Assembly (NCBI GenBank): GCA_037349105.1
Contig: JAYJMM010000113.1
Location: 4,526,001-4,590,000 of the forward strand
Direction: 5' to 3'
DNA from: Limnomonas spitsbergensis
Taxonomy: Eukaryota; Chlorophyta; Chlorophyceae; Chlamydomonadales
DNA: 64,000 nt
Both the position numbers and the translations under genes were made by a program. The stretch's first letter is position 1. Every line of letters starts with the position of its first letter. This document shows positions 12,884 through 25,400 of the stretch, in pieces. The notes beneath the pieces are model-generated. The model was not told the DNA's origin. It made no database searches and was given only the letters and a program-made list of their open reading frames with translations.

Positions 12884-15553
12884 ATGAACGCTGGTCACAG
12901 AACATTTCAGTGCACCTCGCGATCACCATCACGAGCTGGGCTCGTCGTTCGCTGCGAAACGGGTAATGGGTCCCACAGCGCCACCGCCCGCTCGTCAAAC
13001 ACCACAGTGCACCGCTTAATTCAGGAGAAGGGAGCCGTTTTCATTCCAGGTAATGATAAGTGTCTTGTGACAAGTTGTAGACATTTTCATCGCCGAGTCA
13101 CCGAGCCTGAGCAAGCCGGGTGTGAAACATGTTCTGGTCTTTAGGTTGCTACGATGCTCTATCTGCAAAAGTGATGGAGAGAGCTGGGCACGACACTGCT
13201 TTCGTCTCGGGATGTGCGGTAAGGTTGCCTGAACGCACGAGGCGACGTGGCCCTTCGTATTCGTCCCAGCAGTGAGTGGTGACCAAGGTTTTATCACATA
13301 ACGGTTTCCGGTTCTGCAGGTATCTGCCACTCTCTTGGGGGAACCAGACCTTGGGCTACTGACCCCGCCAGAGATGGCGCGGAAGGTTGGGCAGATCTGC
13401 ACGGCTGCGCGATCCCTCACCGTCATTGCGGATGCTGACACAGGCAAGTAGCTACCGGCACTGCGAGCATGAATGCATTTCCTGATAGGGCTCATTGCAC
13501 CCTTTGAAGCTTCATGCAGCTATCGTTGAGATCCCTGGGTTAATGACACGGGGAAGATACATCCGCTGGTTGCAATAGCATCTTGGAAGTGCTTTGTCTC
13601 ATGTTCCTGGCTCTTACTCGTACTTGTGTGTGGGCATTCCAACCACCGCCGAAATGCTCCTCCTCTCACCCCCATGCACCCTCGCGGCGTCTCTGATATG
13701 CATCAGGCGGCGGCAATGTGCTGAACGTCCAGCGGACCATCAAGCAGCTGATCGCATCGGGCGCGAAGGGGTGCTTCATTGAGGACAAGGAGTGGCCAAA
13801 ACGCCCCTCTGCAGGAAACCTTCGGAACGATTCCGTCATTGCAATGGAGGAGGTGGGTGAGGGGTGAGGGGCAGGATGGGGGCCCGCCTATATCCTGGCA
13901 GGTGCATAGATTTTTTAGAGAGGAGCATTTTTCAACGGGCAGCAATGCCCTGTAGGCCTGTGAGCAGGCTCATAATGCATAAGTCTCAACTAGTGTGCTG
14001 GCAGTCGGAGCCAATGTTTGTCTCCTTCTGGCAAGTCAAAATATTCATGAAAGCCTGACATCACAGCATAGAAAATCAGCAAGCAGCAGTGAAGCCAGCC
14101 CATGGGTTCACGAACTTGACCCTCCTCCTCCGTTGACTTGCCTCTTCCCCCAACTTCCCTCAGCCTCCCACTTGCCTCATCCTCGAAGTGGCCTCATCGG
14201 CTAACTTGCCTCTTCCCCCATGCTCCCATGCAGTTTGCTGGGAAAATAGCTGCAGCTCGTGAGGCCATTGGGGATGCCGATTTTTTCCTTGTGGCGCGCA
14301 CGGATGCCCGCGGGACCAGCGCCAAGTACGGCTTTGATGACGCCATCACGAGGTACGAGCACCCCCCTGATGTCAAACCCCACTGTTACAATCATGACGG
14401 AGGCATGCCCTGCCGTAGCAGCAACCAGAAACCACAGGGGCACTTTAAAACTTCCTCCTCTTTTACGAATGGTTTGTCTCTGCTGTGCATCAGTGGCATC
14501 AGCCTGGCAGCGCACACCATATGTGATGTAGCTAAAGCGCGACCAGTGCACATGAGCCAAACCTTAGGACTTGTTACTTAAGGTCCTCTGGCTGTAGTCA
14601 GGTTATCATGGCTTTTCCTGCCCAGGTTGTTTTCCTATTTGTGTAGTGGTGGTTTCCAGGTGGTGCTCGCAGTGTTGTTCGCAGTGGTGGCGGTGGCTGT
14701 GGTGGTGGCCACCTGCAAGAAATGGTCTGTTGCACAACTGCCCAACTGAAGATATCGCTGCCATACAAAAATGATGAAACCGCCTGCCCACCTGTCTGAC
14801 TGCAGGGCGAACCTGTACATGGATGCCGGAGCCAACGCCTCCTTCATTCAGGGGCCACGCACGGACGATGAGATGCGCCAGATATGCAAGCGGACTCATG
14901 TGAGGGGCCTGCCTAATAGCTGCCTGTCGCCAGCGTTGACCTGTGGGGCCTGCCACTCGCGTTGACCATGCAAACACATATGCCGACATCCACCTGGTTC
15001 CACCTGCCTCTAGCTGCTGCCACCATTCTTGGTGCCCCTAACCTACTATTATACAATATTTTGACTAGCGGTAATACCGGTCATACCGGAAGTTTTTTCT
15101 GTTTTAAATGCAACAGCTGTATTGTATCAGGGTCCCCGCGTGTGCAACATGGTGGAGGGCGGCATCGCTCCCCTACACTCGTATGAGGAGCTCAAGGCCA
15201 TGGGCTTCCAGATCATCATCCACCCCATGTCCAGTATCTTCGCTGTCACCAAGGCACTCGTCGATGTGTACGGAACGTTGGCCAAGAAGGGCACAACGAG
15301 GGAGGATATGGCCAGCCTGGCTGACTTTTCGTGAGTGAATTTGTAATGCTTGATTTTCCCCACACACATGCACACCTCTACCTCAAAACCTAACACGAAT
15401 TTGATGTTTGCCCCCCAAAACCATCCCCACAGGCTCTTCAGCCAAATCATCAGTAAGGAAGATAAGCTGGCCATCATGGAGCGCCTGACCAGCAGGGACA
15501 AGGCAGACAAGCTGACTGTGCGAGTGCGGGCACACGGCAAGCCTGTATCTTGA
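12884..15553 (+). CDS. PEP mutase / isocitrate lyase superfamily protein, probably plastid or mitochondrial
   Basis: Eight exons encode 347 aa: 12884-13049, 13145-13218, 13320-13443, 13707-13852, 14234-14352, 14806-14899, 15131-15330 and 15433-15553. The first ~40 residues are Ser/Arg/Thr-rich (for example RSPSRAGLVVRCE), like a transit peptide. The TIM-barrel core follows: KGAVFIPGCYDALSAKV, the metal-binding DADTGGGN, LNVQRTIKQLIASGAKG, VARTDARG and VCNMVEGG. It resembles plant chloroplast proteins annotated as carboxyvinyl-carboxyphosphonate phosphorylmutase. In lyases of this family the loop after EDQ.PK holds a catalytic Cys in a KKCGH/KRCGH motif; here it reads EDKEWPKRPSAGNL with no Cys. 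The substrate is therefore unknown, and mutase, hydrolase or non-catalytic roles are open. Intron 3 (13444-13706) has a GC donor, ACAG then GCAAGT. Confidence 0.9.
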
Positions 15554-16218
15554 GAGTGGAGGGGTGTGGCACCTTGAGGCAGATTGGAGCCTAGACTTCA
15601 GGATTGGCTTCACAGAATTTCGTTGAGTGACGAATTGTTGCCTTACTCCAATATTTGCAATACTGATACCTTGAAACTTTAACCCGGTACATTTGTTGAC
15701 TCATTTGAGATGTCATTGTGTGGTTGATTGTGCACCAAAATGAAATGGCAGTACCGCATGCTAATACGGCATCAATCAAACGGAGAGATGAGCTAAAATC
15801 CTGCAGTTCCTCTGGATTCAGAGCACGTAAATCTTCTACAGCAGCAGGGCCAAAAGCTGGGACAGGCCGCAGCAGGCCCACATTGACGTAACTTTCATAA
15901 GGAAGACTGCAGGGAACACGTTGTTGTGACACGCAACACACTGTCATTTGCAAGGAGCAATGACCCCCCACAAACTTAAAATTATACTAGGATAATAAAA
16001 TCACATAACTGCAGACATATTCTCCAACAGTCCCAGCAATTATCCGGCAATTATCTGTTGCTTTTCAGCATCTGCACACGGTTCACAACTAACAAGCAAT
16101 ACCGTACCCAGGGCCTTTCCAGTCCTGGTAATCAAATTTCGTCCACTTCGGCCGCCACACCAGGCCATGCCTTGTCTGCTTCACCCCAGGGACTTTGACA
16201 GGGAGCAGACGTTCACCC
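15554..16218. other. Convergent intergenic region
   Basis: This spacer separates the 3' ends of the PEP mutase-family gene (+) and tubulin cofactor C (-). It should contain both 3' UTRs. No further gene is recognised. Confidence 0.4.
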
Positions 16219-18987
16219 TCAGTCACAAAGCTCCAGTTTGGCGAGTGCCGGGTGCACCGACTTGATCCACCCGAAATCTTCGACCTGCATCAAACCACAA
16301 AAGAGGAAACAAATATCCTGAGGAGAAAACCACAGATTGGACGGTCATAGCCGAGCTGATGGAAAACTAACTAGCCAGTCGTTAATAAGCGGCCATGAAT
16401 CTTCGAAAATCTCAAAGCAGCTCAGGCAAGATCTGGCGCAGGAACATCCCCAATTCAAGCTATCATGCAGACTCCTCAGAACCGATGCACCAGTATCCTT
16501 ACCTCTCCCCAGGCCCGTCTGCCCCATCCCTGAGACCTACCTCTCTCCCCAGGCCCGTCTGCCCCCTCCCTGAGCCCCTGCCCACGCACCTGCTGGTACA
16601 TGCCCATGTCCTCCGCCAGCTTGTGCTGGTGCAGCAGGACCTGGACATCCCGCTCATGGCCGCAGCGCACAGAGTCTCCGGCATCACCTGGGACCTTTGT
16701 GGAAGGGTCTCCAATGCTGCGACTGTTGGCAGGAGCCAGCTCCAAAGCAAACGGTGCGAACCGCAACCTTGTTGAGTGCTCGATGATGGGCTTACTGCGA
16801 GCCCTCACATAAAAGTCCGTATCTGTGGTGCAATGGATGCGTACCTGGAGGGGAGATCAGTTGTATGGTCGGCAGGTAACATACCACTTTGGGGGCGGCT
16901 GGGCCGCCACCACTGGGCCCATTGCAACAAAACCTTGACCAGCGAGCGGCCGGTAGATCAAGCAAAAGGGTTTGGTGCACCAGGCCGCTGAAGGCTGGAA
17001 CAAAGCTGTAGTGATGCTGATCAGCGCTAAAAGTAGATAAGCACTGACAGACATTTGCAGCCCAAGGGAAGGTCACCCCTTCAGATACCGACATGGTAGA
17101 CTGATTTCCGGCCAACCGCCACATGCAGAAAATGCAAGCTCAACCCTTCATCCCAGCTTTTGAAGTAGGGCTTACATAAAGCAAAGACTAAAGCAAGTAA
17201 AGCAGAAAGAAATAAAGAAAGACTACTCCTCCGCCAAAGCAGGAGGCAAGAAAAGTAAAGCAAGTTAAGCAAGTACCGTATAGCTTCGAGGGATAGAGGT
17301 GTTAGCGTGTTGTTGGTACCTGCTAAAGTGTGACCCTCTTGACCTGGTATGAGGCTAGGATGATGATGCAGCCCGCAGCACCGTCCACAAAGCAAGCCCC
17401 TGCAAATCACAGACACTCCATGATGCATATGCCCAGGGCAACTGGATGCAGGCACACGATCCTTCCCACCTGTGACTAGCCCCACCATCATTCCGAGGCC
17501 TGACATGTGGCCCAGCAAATACACGTGGCATCCCGGAAGGTCGAATAACACAAAGGCCACTGGCCACAGACCAGGTCTGGGGTCAATACCAACACCTGCA
17601 CAGCGAAGTACACCGGCCAGTGTGACGGGGAAGCAGTGATTATATATCAAAAATGTATCAGAGCAGCCTGGTGCCTATGCAGGAGCGGACCAGTACCTAC
17701 TCCTGCACAGGCACCGGGCCGATCTGATATCAATTGATGCCAGAGCAGCCCAGTGCCTGTGCAGGAGTAGAGCCACGATCAGTTAATCTACTATGGTCCA
17801 CCCTGTGCCTGGTAAATCTTGGGCTTGTATGGGTCATGGAAACAGCTGTCCTAGGCCAAGGGGAGCTGACGCGTGATAGGGCCACCGGCCACCTGACACG
17901 TCTGATATATGACTAGATCGTGAGTGAAGCATCCCAAAGCATGGAACAAGGGACCTGAAACAGCAATGGCCTGGCATCCCCCTGCAAGAATGCATGTTGC
18001 CTCCTGGCCTGCAGGCCCCACCTGGCTCCGGAGCCCCATGAGACCTTGGCCTGACTTGACCAGAGCGATGTCTTGTTGGCTGGGTTGAGCAAGAGGCACG
18101 GCACCAGCTGAAGCTGATTCCTCAGTCCCGACCGTGGATCCACAGGCTCCATCATGAACGCCGGCACGACCCCAGCTTCATCCCTTCAGTGCAGCAACGC
18201 CGCACCGGCCACCGCCGACGTCCCCCCCGCGCTGACAGGCGCTACACCCAGCGGGCTGGCTTCGGCCGCAGTGGTCGACATGTCGGCGCCCTTCACACGG
18301 CTGACCTTCTTGCTGAAAGCGAATTTTCGCTTTGGAGGGAGCTCTGCCCATACAGCCTCTATGCGCTGTTTGAGGTCTGAAATGCTCTGGATGTGCACTG
18401 CTTAAAGTCGAAGCTGGGCAGGAAGTAGCTAGCATCTGCTGAACTCTTCTCCATCTGGAACACGTTATGTGATGACAGCTGCTTGTACAGGAATGCAGAG
18501 CATGCAAATTCAACTCTGATATGAAAGCAGGGTCAGCTGGGCAAAGTGGGCATGCAGCGCATGTTGATGTGAGCAGCGCCCCAGTCGCTACCGCTGCAGC
18601 ATGCATGCCACATGCGCATGCATAGGGCCGCGCACAGAGCTCCAGCCACACACCTGAAATGCTTGGGCTGTGAGTCGCCGAGTCGGTCCAGCTGCTCTTG
18701 CACTTGTTTCAAGTCTGACCACTCCTGAGGACTGGCCCTCAGGGCCTCAAGCGTGGTTTCAAGGCAAGCTGCTGTGAGGCAAACTCAGCCAGGTATTTCG
18801 CGATGGATTCACGAGGGTCGGAACGCTCGGATGCTTCCTCTTTACGCTTATCCCGCTCAAGCTTTTTGGCAACCTCCAAGGCTGCAAGGCGACCCAGAAT
18901 GTCGTCTCCCGCCCCGCTGTGATCATCTCCAGAAGTTTTCACATCAACTGTAATGTCGAAGAGTTTAAATACAGACAACATCGGCAA
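16219..18987 (-). CDS. TBCC: Tubulin-folding cofactor C (TBCC), reading frame apparently broken twice
   Basis: TBCC works with cofactors D and E to release folded alpha/beta-tubulin through GTPase activation. The N-terminal part (from ATG 18987) is a charged helix, RLAALEVAKKLERDKRKEE. Next come YFLPSFDFK and SISDLKQRIEAVWAELPPK with RKFAFSKK, matching the TBCC linker helix. The C-CAP/cofactor C beta-helix is in exons 17595-17470 (LPGCHVYLLGHMSG), 17399-17344 (CFVDGAAGCIIILASYQ), 16844-16590 (CTTDTDFYVRARSKPIIEHS, RFAPFALEL) and 16284-16219 (VEDFGWIKSVHPALAKLE). The last three junctions agree in phase. Upstream, exon limits are about 18987-18654, 18530-18206 and 18146-18105. Within the N-terminal exons the frame must shift by one base near 18764 and again near 18390 to keep the family similarity; both look like missing single bases. 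That points to assembly indels, unrecognised tiny introns, or an inactivated copy. Family assignment is firm; integrity is not. Confidence 0.8.
16488..16589. repeat. Two-unit tandem duplication at a TBCC 5' splice site
   Basis: Two copies of a ~44-bp unit with core CCCCAGGCCCGTCTGCCCC lie in the intron immediately downstream (in transcript sense) of the exon that ends at 16590. They are part of a recurring pattern in this window of small tandem repeats placed next to splice sites. Confidence 0.6.
16878..17010 (-). repeat. Dispersed repeat family B, copy in a TBCC intron
   Basis: Read on the minus strand, this copy carries the family B landmarks: CTGGTGCACCAAACCC-type text, a GGTCAAGGTTTTG box, and CCCAGTGGTGGCGGCC. 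It is a diverged member of the family found in introns of the channel and isoaspartyl methyltransferase genes. Confidence 0.55.
17655..17765. repeat. Imperfect inverted repeat plus an extra direct copy in a TBCC intron
   Basis: GGTGCCTATGCAGGAG and its near-complement CTCCTGCACAGGCACC face each other across about 14 bases, flanked by TATCAG and CTGATA, forming a long stem of about 19 pairs with two mismatches. A third, direct copy (GTGCCTGTGCAGGAG) follows at about 17751. This could be a small MITE-like element or a structured intron segment. Confidence 0.6.
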
Positions 18988-19411
18988 CGGTTGTTGGCTG
19001 AGTACATCACTCTTTTACAGCAAGGTCACACGAGAAGTTAAGGTGTGGACAAGCGTAGCATGCCAGTAACGTGTGCGTGTGTCGTCCATGCTCCTGGATG
19101 AGCCTGGGTGTTGTTCATGGTGAATGCATAGAAACTAATAATATATTATAATACCTGACTTCTATTTTATCATCGTCTTGTTCGAAGCGAGAGGTGGGCG
19201 ATCGTAATTTCTTGAAGGTCATCGTCTATCCGTCTCTTCATTTGGAAATTCTTACACCGGTGATTCACAGGAATCGCCCTGCAAATATATCAGGCATCAT
19301 AGAGGTACACGTCATCCCCAGGCGAGGTACGGTCCGCGTGTCCACATGGGGTAGTCGTTTCCAAGCCTTGAGACAGCCTCAAGGACTCTGCTGTGTCACT
19401 GTTTCCCACAC
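18988..19411. promoter_or_regulatory. Shared upstream region of TBCC and the channel gene
   Basis: A 424-bp gap between divergent starts. It holds an AT-rich stretch (about 19137-19165) but no recognised promoter element. Promoter role is inferred from gene layout. Confidence 0.4.
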
Positions 19412-22400
19412 ATGCCATCCATACGACGACAGGATCTCATCCAGTGCATCGGACCTGCGAGCATGGAGCCCAGCCCGTGCTTGACAGCCCCCGCCGGGGC
19501 GGGCGTGTCCGACAGCATGCAGAGCGTGCGTCTTCTAGTCGGCATTCTCCTGCTGGGCACCATTGCCCTCACATTATTTACGTACCGCTACATAGACCTG
19601 GCACCAACATGGCTGCACCGGAGAATCGTGTCTGTGTTCCTCAGCAAGCACCATACTCGCTTGGTGGAGGGACCTGAGGCGGGGATATCACAGCTGCTGC
19701 GCTACAAGCTAGATCAGAGACTAGCTCACACCCCTGGTTTCAAGCTGGTGAGAGGAGCCAAAGGCCACATTGATGCAGCTCTTTCTCAGTTGTCCCGGCT
19801 GCGCTTCATAGTTCATACCATACCCTACTTGCTGCGCCTGGCCTCATCGATTAATGCTTGCAGGTGTTTTTTGGGATCCTCACGGCCGCCCTGATCACTG
19901 TGGGGGCGCTGGCCCTGTTCATAGCTGGAGAGGAATCTTTGTACAGCTCATTCTGGTGCGCCACCTAGGCTTGGACTGCAGTACTTGGGGGAACTCCTGT
20001 TGCTTTGCTTTAGAAGTTCACTGGTGCACTGGCAGAAAGCCTGCCCTATTGCCATCAGTTTCATGAGAAAGCATCCTACCTACTGACGTCTGTCTTCTTT
20101 GCAGGCTGGCCATGGCAGGGTCTGGTCTCGATTGGACGTTTAGTGAGAAGGCCCTACTGGACAGCTGGGAGGCCCTGCTGGTCCGTGCTGTAACGCTCAT
20201 GGTGTCCATTGGAGGTGGGACCTGAACTCAGTGCTAATTTTCCGTGGCTCAGCTACAGCTTAGCTACGTCTTGGCCTCCGGCCAGAGGCCACATGCACAG
20301 CCAGCCATGCTTTTGGGGCATGTGTCTTTCGGCCATTCAAGTTTGGCCCTAATCGGGTATTTTGCGACTCCCACTGAAAGTGGATTCGTGTTCCGAAAAG
20401 ATGAACACTGCCTGCATACCCTATGAAGCCAGGGCCCATCCAGCTATGATCATTAGACCATTACCTCTCGTGACCTTTTGCTCACATTTACATGCAGGCA
20501 TGCTTGTTACCGCGTTGCTGTTGTCTCTGGTTTCGGACGCTATCGGCAACAAAGTGGATGATTTGAGGAAGGGTAAATCAGCCGTGCTGGAGAGCGACCA
20601 CACACTCATCATCGGGTGAGCGATATCTCACCAGTGCCTTTTTATGGCGCTTCAGCTACAATTCAGCTACATCATGGCCTGGTCCAGCATGCCATTATGC
20701 TTGGGCCACCGGTGGCAGGCCGGTCAAGGTATGGTCCGCATCGGCACAGTGCTCGCTGCCCAACGACCTTCCAAAGGTGGTCTGGTGTGCACTGAAATGG
20801 ACACTGGGTCTCAGAGCCTCTCCTGGAATATGCTGTACAGGAAAGGCTGCCTTGCTGGAATTGCCTGTCCATACACGAGCTTGGCATTACCGCAATGCAT
20901 GATATGCATCGCTACCCTAGATTATAATGACGATGATTTACTGGGGTTGTAAGTAATTTTCAGCACACTAAACAAAGTCGTGCTGTTAACAGGTGGTCCG
21001 AAAAGATCTGGACCTTGACTGAGAAGCTTTGCCAGGGCAAGGAGGAGCATGGGGGAGCCCCGGTGAGTCAGCACCCAGCCGTGGATGCTAGCATAATGTT
21101 TTAACAGCCATTTTCATGTCCCCATATACGTAAACCTATACGGTATATACACTTATACACGTTTACGGTATACGTGTATATATCAGTGAAATATACGGTA
21201 TATACCAGGCCTAATCACTTGTCTCACCATGATCCTTTGAAGCTTGGATTGCCACCCTAAACCCTAAACCCTCGACCCTGCGCTGCGCTGCTCTCCTCCA
21301 GATTGTGATCCTCTCTGATAAAGACAAGGAGGACATGGATGAGGAGATTGCCTCGTTCGAGATCCCATTGTTGGGCTCCACCATTACTTGCCGGGGGGGC
21401 GACCCCCTGCAGCGGGAGGAGCTCCTCAAGGTGTCTGTACAGCATGCCAGGTGGGAGCACTGTGGGACATGATCAGTGGGAGCACTGCAGTGTGCCGGAA
21501 CTGAGAAATCATGGACATAATTACGGTCCTTTACTGGTAAAAGTAGCTGAATTTGCCTTGACATTACGGACACTGAAACTCAGCTACGTAATTCAGCCAC
21601 TGTACAGGCTGTAATTGGCACTGTACAGGCTATAATTGGCACTGTACAGGCTGTAATTGGCACTGTACAGGCTATAATTGGCACTGTACAGGCTGTAATT
21701 GGCACTGTACAGGCTGTAATTGGCACTGTACAGGCTATAATTGGCACTGTACAGGCTGTAATTGGCACTGTACAGGCTGTAATTGGCACTGTACAGGCTG
21801 TAATTGGCACAGCACTGATGATAAGTGGGAGCACTGAGGAGCATGAAGGGTGGGAGCAAGGCGGGGCATGTAAGGTGTCCCTGCAACGAGCAAGGCGGGG
21901 CACTCTGCTCGGCTGTGTCGGCTTTGCTACCTGAACAAAACTTTGTTGCAGCCTGCACTGAGGGTGCCTTGTCTACCTTGAGGGCGCCGAGGGAGCTTTA
22001 TAAACTGCATTTGAGCCTTCCTGATCGGTGCAAACAGAAGAAGGAAGCACTTACCAGGGATTTTTCTAGTGGCATTCGGAATTAAGTTTGGTTACCACTT
22101 TGGTTACGACTCGTAACCAGTAACCACTGAAAATATCCCTGGCACGTACCCCACTCTTTCTCAGGACCATTATCATCCTTGCCAACGAGTCGACCCCGGA
22201 GCACAGCGATGCCAACGTGATTCATGTAGTCCTCATGCTGATAGCTATACACAAGGAGCTTACAGATCAAGGCCTCAAGGGCCTCAGGGTGAGCTTTCCA
22301 CGGGGTTTGTTTCAGCTACCATTCAGCTACCATTCAGTTACCATTCAGCCACATCAAGGCCTGTGGCCAAGGGAGCCTGGTGCAGCATGCCCTGCTGCTT

Positions 22401-25400
22401 GGGCCACCGGCCGCGGACGGGTCAAGGTTTGATCGGAATGAGCCCAGTGGAGGCTGCCCCGCAGCCCCCCAAAGGTACTCTGGCGCACAGTTATAGAAGA
22501 ACTGGCTTTCGGAAGTGGCGGGTATGGTGTGGTACGGCGTGGTGTATACTACAGTGGTGAGGCATGGTGTGGTATGGTTTGGTGTCGGCCCTCAATACGC
22601 AATATCCGCACTCCATTGCCACGTGAGCCTCTCGTGGTCTGTCAGAGAACTCTCCCAGTTTTATTCAGCAGCCCTGCAATGTGTGAGGCTTGGAACGCAT
22701 GCCTGCTGACTTAAACTTGACTCAGCATCCTGACTCAGCATCCTGCCACTGGCTGATCTCTGCCACTCAGGACTTGTCTTCCAGACACTTTAAATCCAGA
22801 GTTTATCTAAGTGTGCTTAAGCTACACTGAAGTAGATGCATCAAGGCCTATGGCCGGGGGGGCCGGGTGCAGCATGCACTGCTGCTTGGGCCACCGGCCG
22901 TTGGCAGGTCCAGATTTGATCGCCATCGGCCAAGTGGAGGCGGCCTGGCACACACTGCTATCTATTCCATGCTCCCCTGCCCCATGCTCCCCTGTCCCAT
23001 GCTCCTCTGCCCCATGCTCCCCTGCCCCATGCCCCTCTGCCCCATGCTCCCCTGCCCCATGCTCCCTTGCCACATGCTCCCCTGCCCCATGCACCCCTGC
23101 CCCATGCTCCCCTGCCCCATGTTCCCCTCAGGGTCACATCCTGGCGGAGGTGATGATGCAGGACAATGAGGACCTGCTCACCCGGATGGGCTTCTCGCAG
23201 ATGTTGCACACCATGGTGCCCCATCAGCTGTCCGGCTGCATGATGGTGCAGGGCGCGAGGCATCCTCAGGCAAGGGGGAGGGGGGCGATCGAGCTGCAAG
23301 CTAGGGGGGAGAGGGGCGATCCAGCTGCAAGCTAGGGGGGAGGACCAAGCTGCAAGCTAGGGGGGGGGGAAGCCGACGGAGCTGAAAGCTGGGGGGGGGA
23401 CCAAGCTGCAAGCTAGGGGGGAGGGGGGCGATCAAGCTGCAAACTAGGGGGGGGGGAGCCGATGGAGCCGCAAGCTGGTGGGTGGGGATCCAGCTGAAAG
23501 CTACGAGGGGGCGGACGTTCATCTGCAAACTAGGAGGGGGCGGGCGGGGCAATCCAGCTGCACACCCTAGGAGGTGCGGAGACATTTATCTACAGCTTAC
23601 AGATGCTAACACATCTTGGCTTGTTTCACTTTGGGACGCTCTCAACATTTTGGCTTAGGCTTCAGTGTCAGCCTGCGCGATCTCACGTTTTGCATGCTGG
23701 TGACAATATAAGTCGTACCACTCTGGGCATTTCGCTCAAAAAGCAGCCCGCTGTGGTTGCAGATGCTGGCGACACTCCTGGAGCTGGTGCGGTTTGAAGG
23801 CAACGAGTTCTACATCACCAGCGCAGTGCACCCCCTGCTGGTGGGCATGCCCTTCAAGGACCTACAGGCGGTATTCCCAAACTGTGTTCCTGTGGGCATC
23901 AATAAAGCGGGAGGCCAGCCTCTGCTCAAGCCCTCACCCAACACCAAGCTGGAAGAGGGTGAGTGGCATCTTGTCTGAGACGATGAGGAGGATTTATAAG
24001 CATGCATTAGCATGGCGCATGAAGCATGACCAGTGAGTGTGCTTGTCCCTGCAACCTTTATATCTGCCCTGTTTTGCCAAGGGTCCCTTTCAAACAATCC
24101 CACACTTCCTCAGGAGCTGTCCCCCCTCAAACCATCCCACACTTCTGTTTTTTCTTTCCAGGGGGTTCCCCCCCAACTCAAAGCCTGCAAATTCCTACTC
24201 CTCAGGTGATGGATTGATCCTCATCGCTGAGGACGAATCCGGCCTGGAGCCCAACCTGACTCTGTCATCCCCGCGTCAGCCCTCCACACTGGCTCCACCC
24301 ACACCTTGCAACACCAAGGCCGCGCCTACCTGGAACGGAGGCGGACCAGAAGCGGCCTCTGTCGCAGCTGGAGACCTGGGGCCTGATGCCAGCGACATCT
24401 TTGAAATAAATGGGGTGCCTGGAATCCCCTGGTGGGACCGAGTGCTGTTGACAGCAGGCGAGACGCTCTCCCCTCAGCCTCAGGAGACCCCATCCAGCCA
24501 TCCAGACGATCCCGGAGAAGCTCTCGATATAAAGGGGGGGGTCGGTACTCCTTGGTGGGATCGAGTGCTGTTGACAGCGGGCATGACGCTCGCCCCCCAG
24601 GCTCCTGCAGGCCCATCCTATGCAGCCACAGATGCCAGTCACGCCTTGGATATGAATGGGGATCCCTGGACCCCTTGGTGGGACCGTGTAATGCTGACTG
24701 CCAGGAAGGGGGACCATGACCTCCTTTCGTCAGATCCCCCCCCGGGTAGGCTAGCGGGTGCTGGCGGCAGCACGAACGGTGATGAGGAGGACCCAGGCGC
24801 CTGCGCAGACGCCAGCTCGAGCGCCTGGGCTAGGCTGCCCTGGTGGGACCGTGTGCCGCTAGGCGCACTGCCCATCGGGCCGTCCAACCGCCGAGGAAGC
24901 AGGAAGCTTTTGCGGGCAGTACAGGCAAGGCAGACTGGTCTCGGACAGTTCGGCGGCAGTTTCCTGGTCCTGGGATGGTGCCGGGACATGGCCGGCCTTA
25001 TCCGGCTGTTTGGTGAGGCGGTCACACAGTCGTCTGTGTTGTGGCTGTACAGCCCAGTGCCCCTGGAGAGGCGGGAGTGGCTGCTCAAAAGGGTGAGAGA
25101 GGGATAGGGCAGGGGGGTGGGGGGTGGGGTAGGAAATGCCCCTTTGCACCCCCACTGGTCACAGCCTGCGTTCAGGACACATTCAACCTAACAAGCTGCA
25201 CTGCTGCCTCTCTTCGACCCCATCACGAAACCTCCATTCGATTGCGTTTGCAAACGCTGGGTAGTGTGTAACTGTGCGACTGTGTGTGTGTTTCCATCCC
25301 CTGGGAATTTCTGTCAAGGTTGAGTGCTGTGTGACTGTGCGGCTGTGTGTCTGTGTTTGCATCCCCTGGAAATTACTGGCTAGGCTGAGTGCTGTGTGAC

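Noticed and set aside
21600..21811. CRISPR-like regular array
   Set aside because: Units are contiguous with no variable spacers, the genome is eukaryotic and no cas genes are present. The same holds for the array at 27053-27192.
21580..21958. Repetitive open frames reading as NYSLYSA or ITACTVP units
   Set aside because: They are translations of the 21-bp tandem array inside channel intron 6.
22811..23335. 174-codon frame with PCSPAPCSP repeats
   Set aside because: Its first part is a family B copy and a minisatellite; only 23132-23269 is a real exon (channel exon 8).
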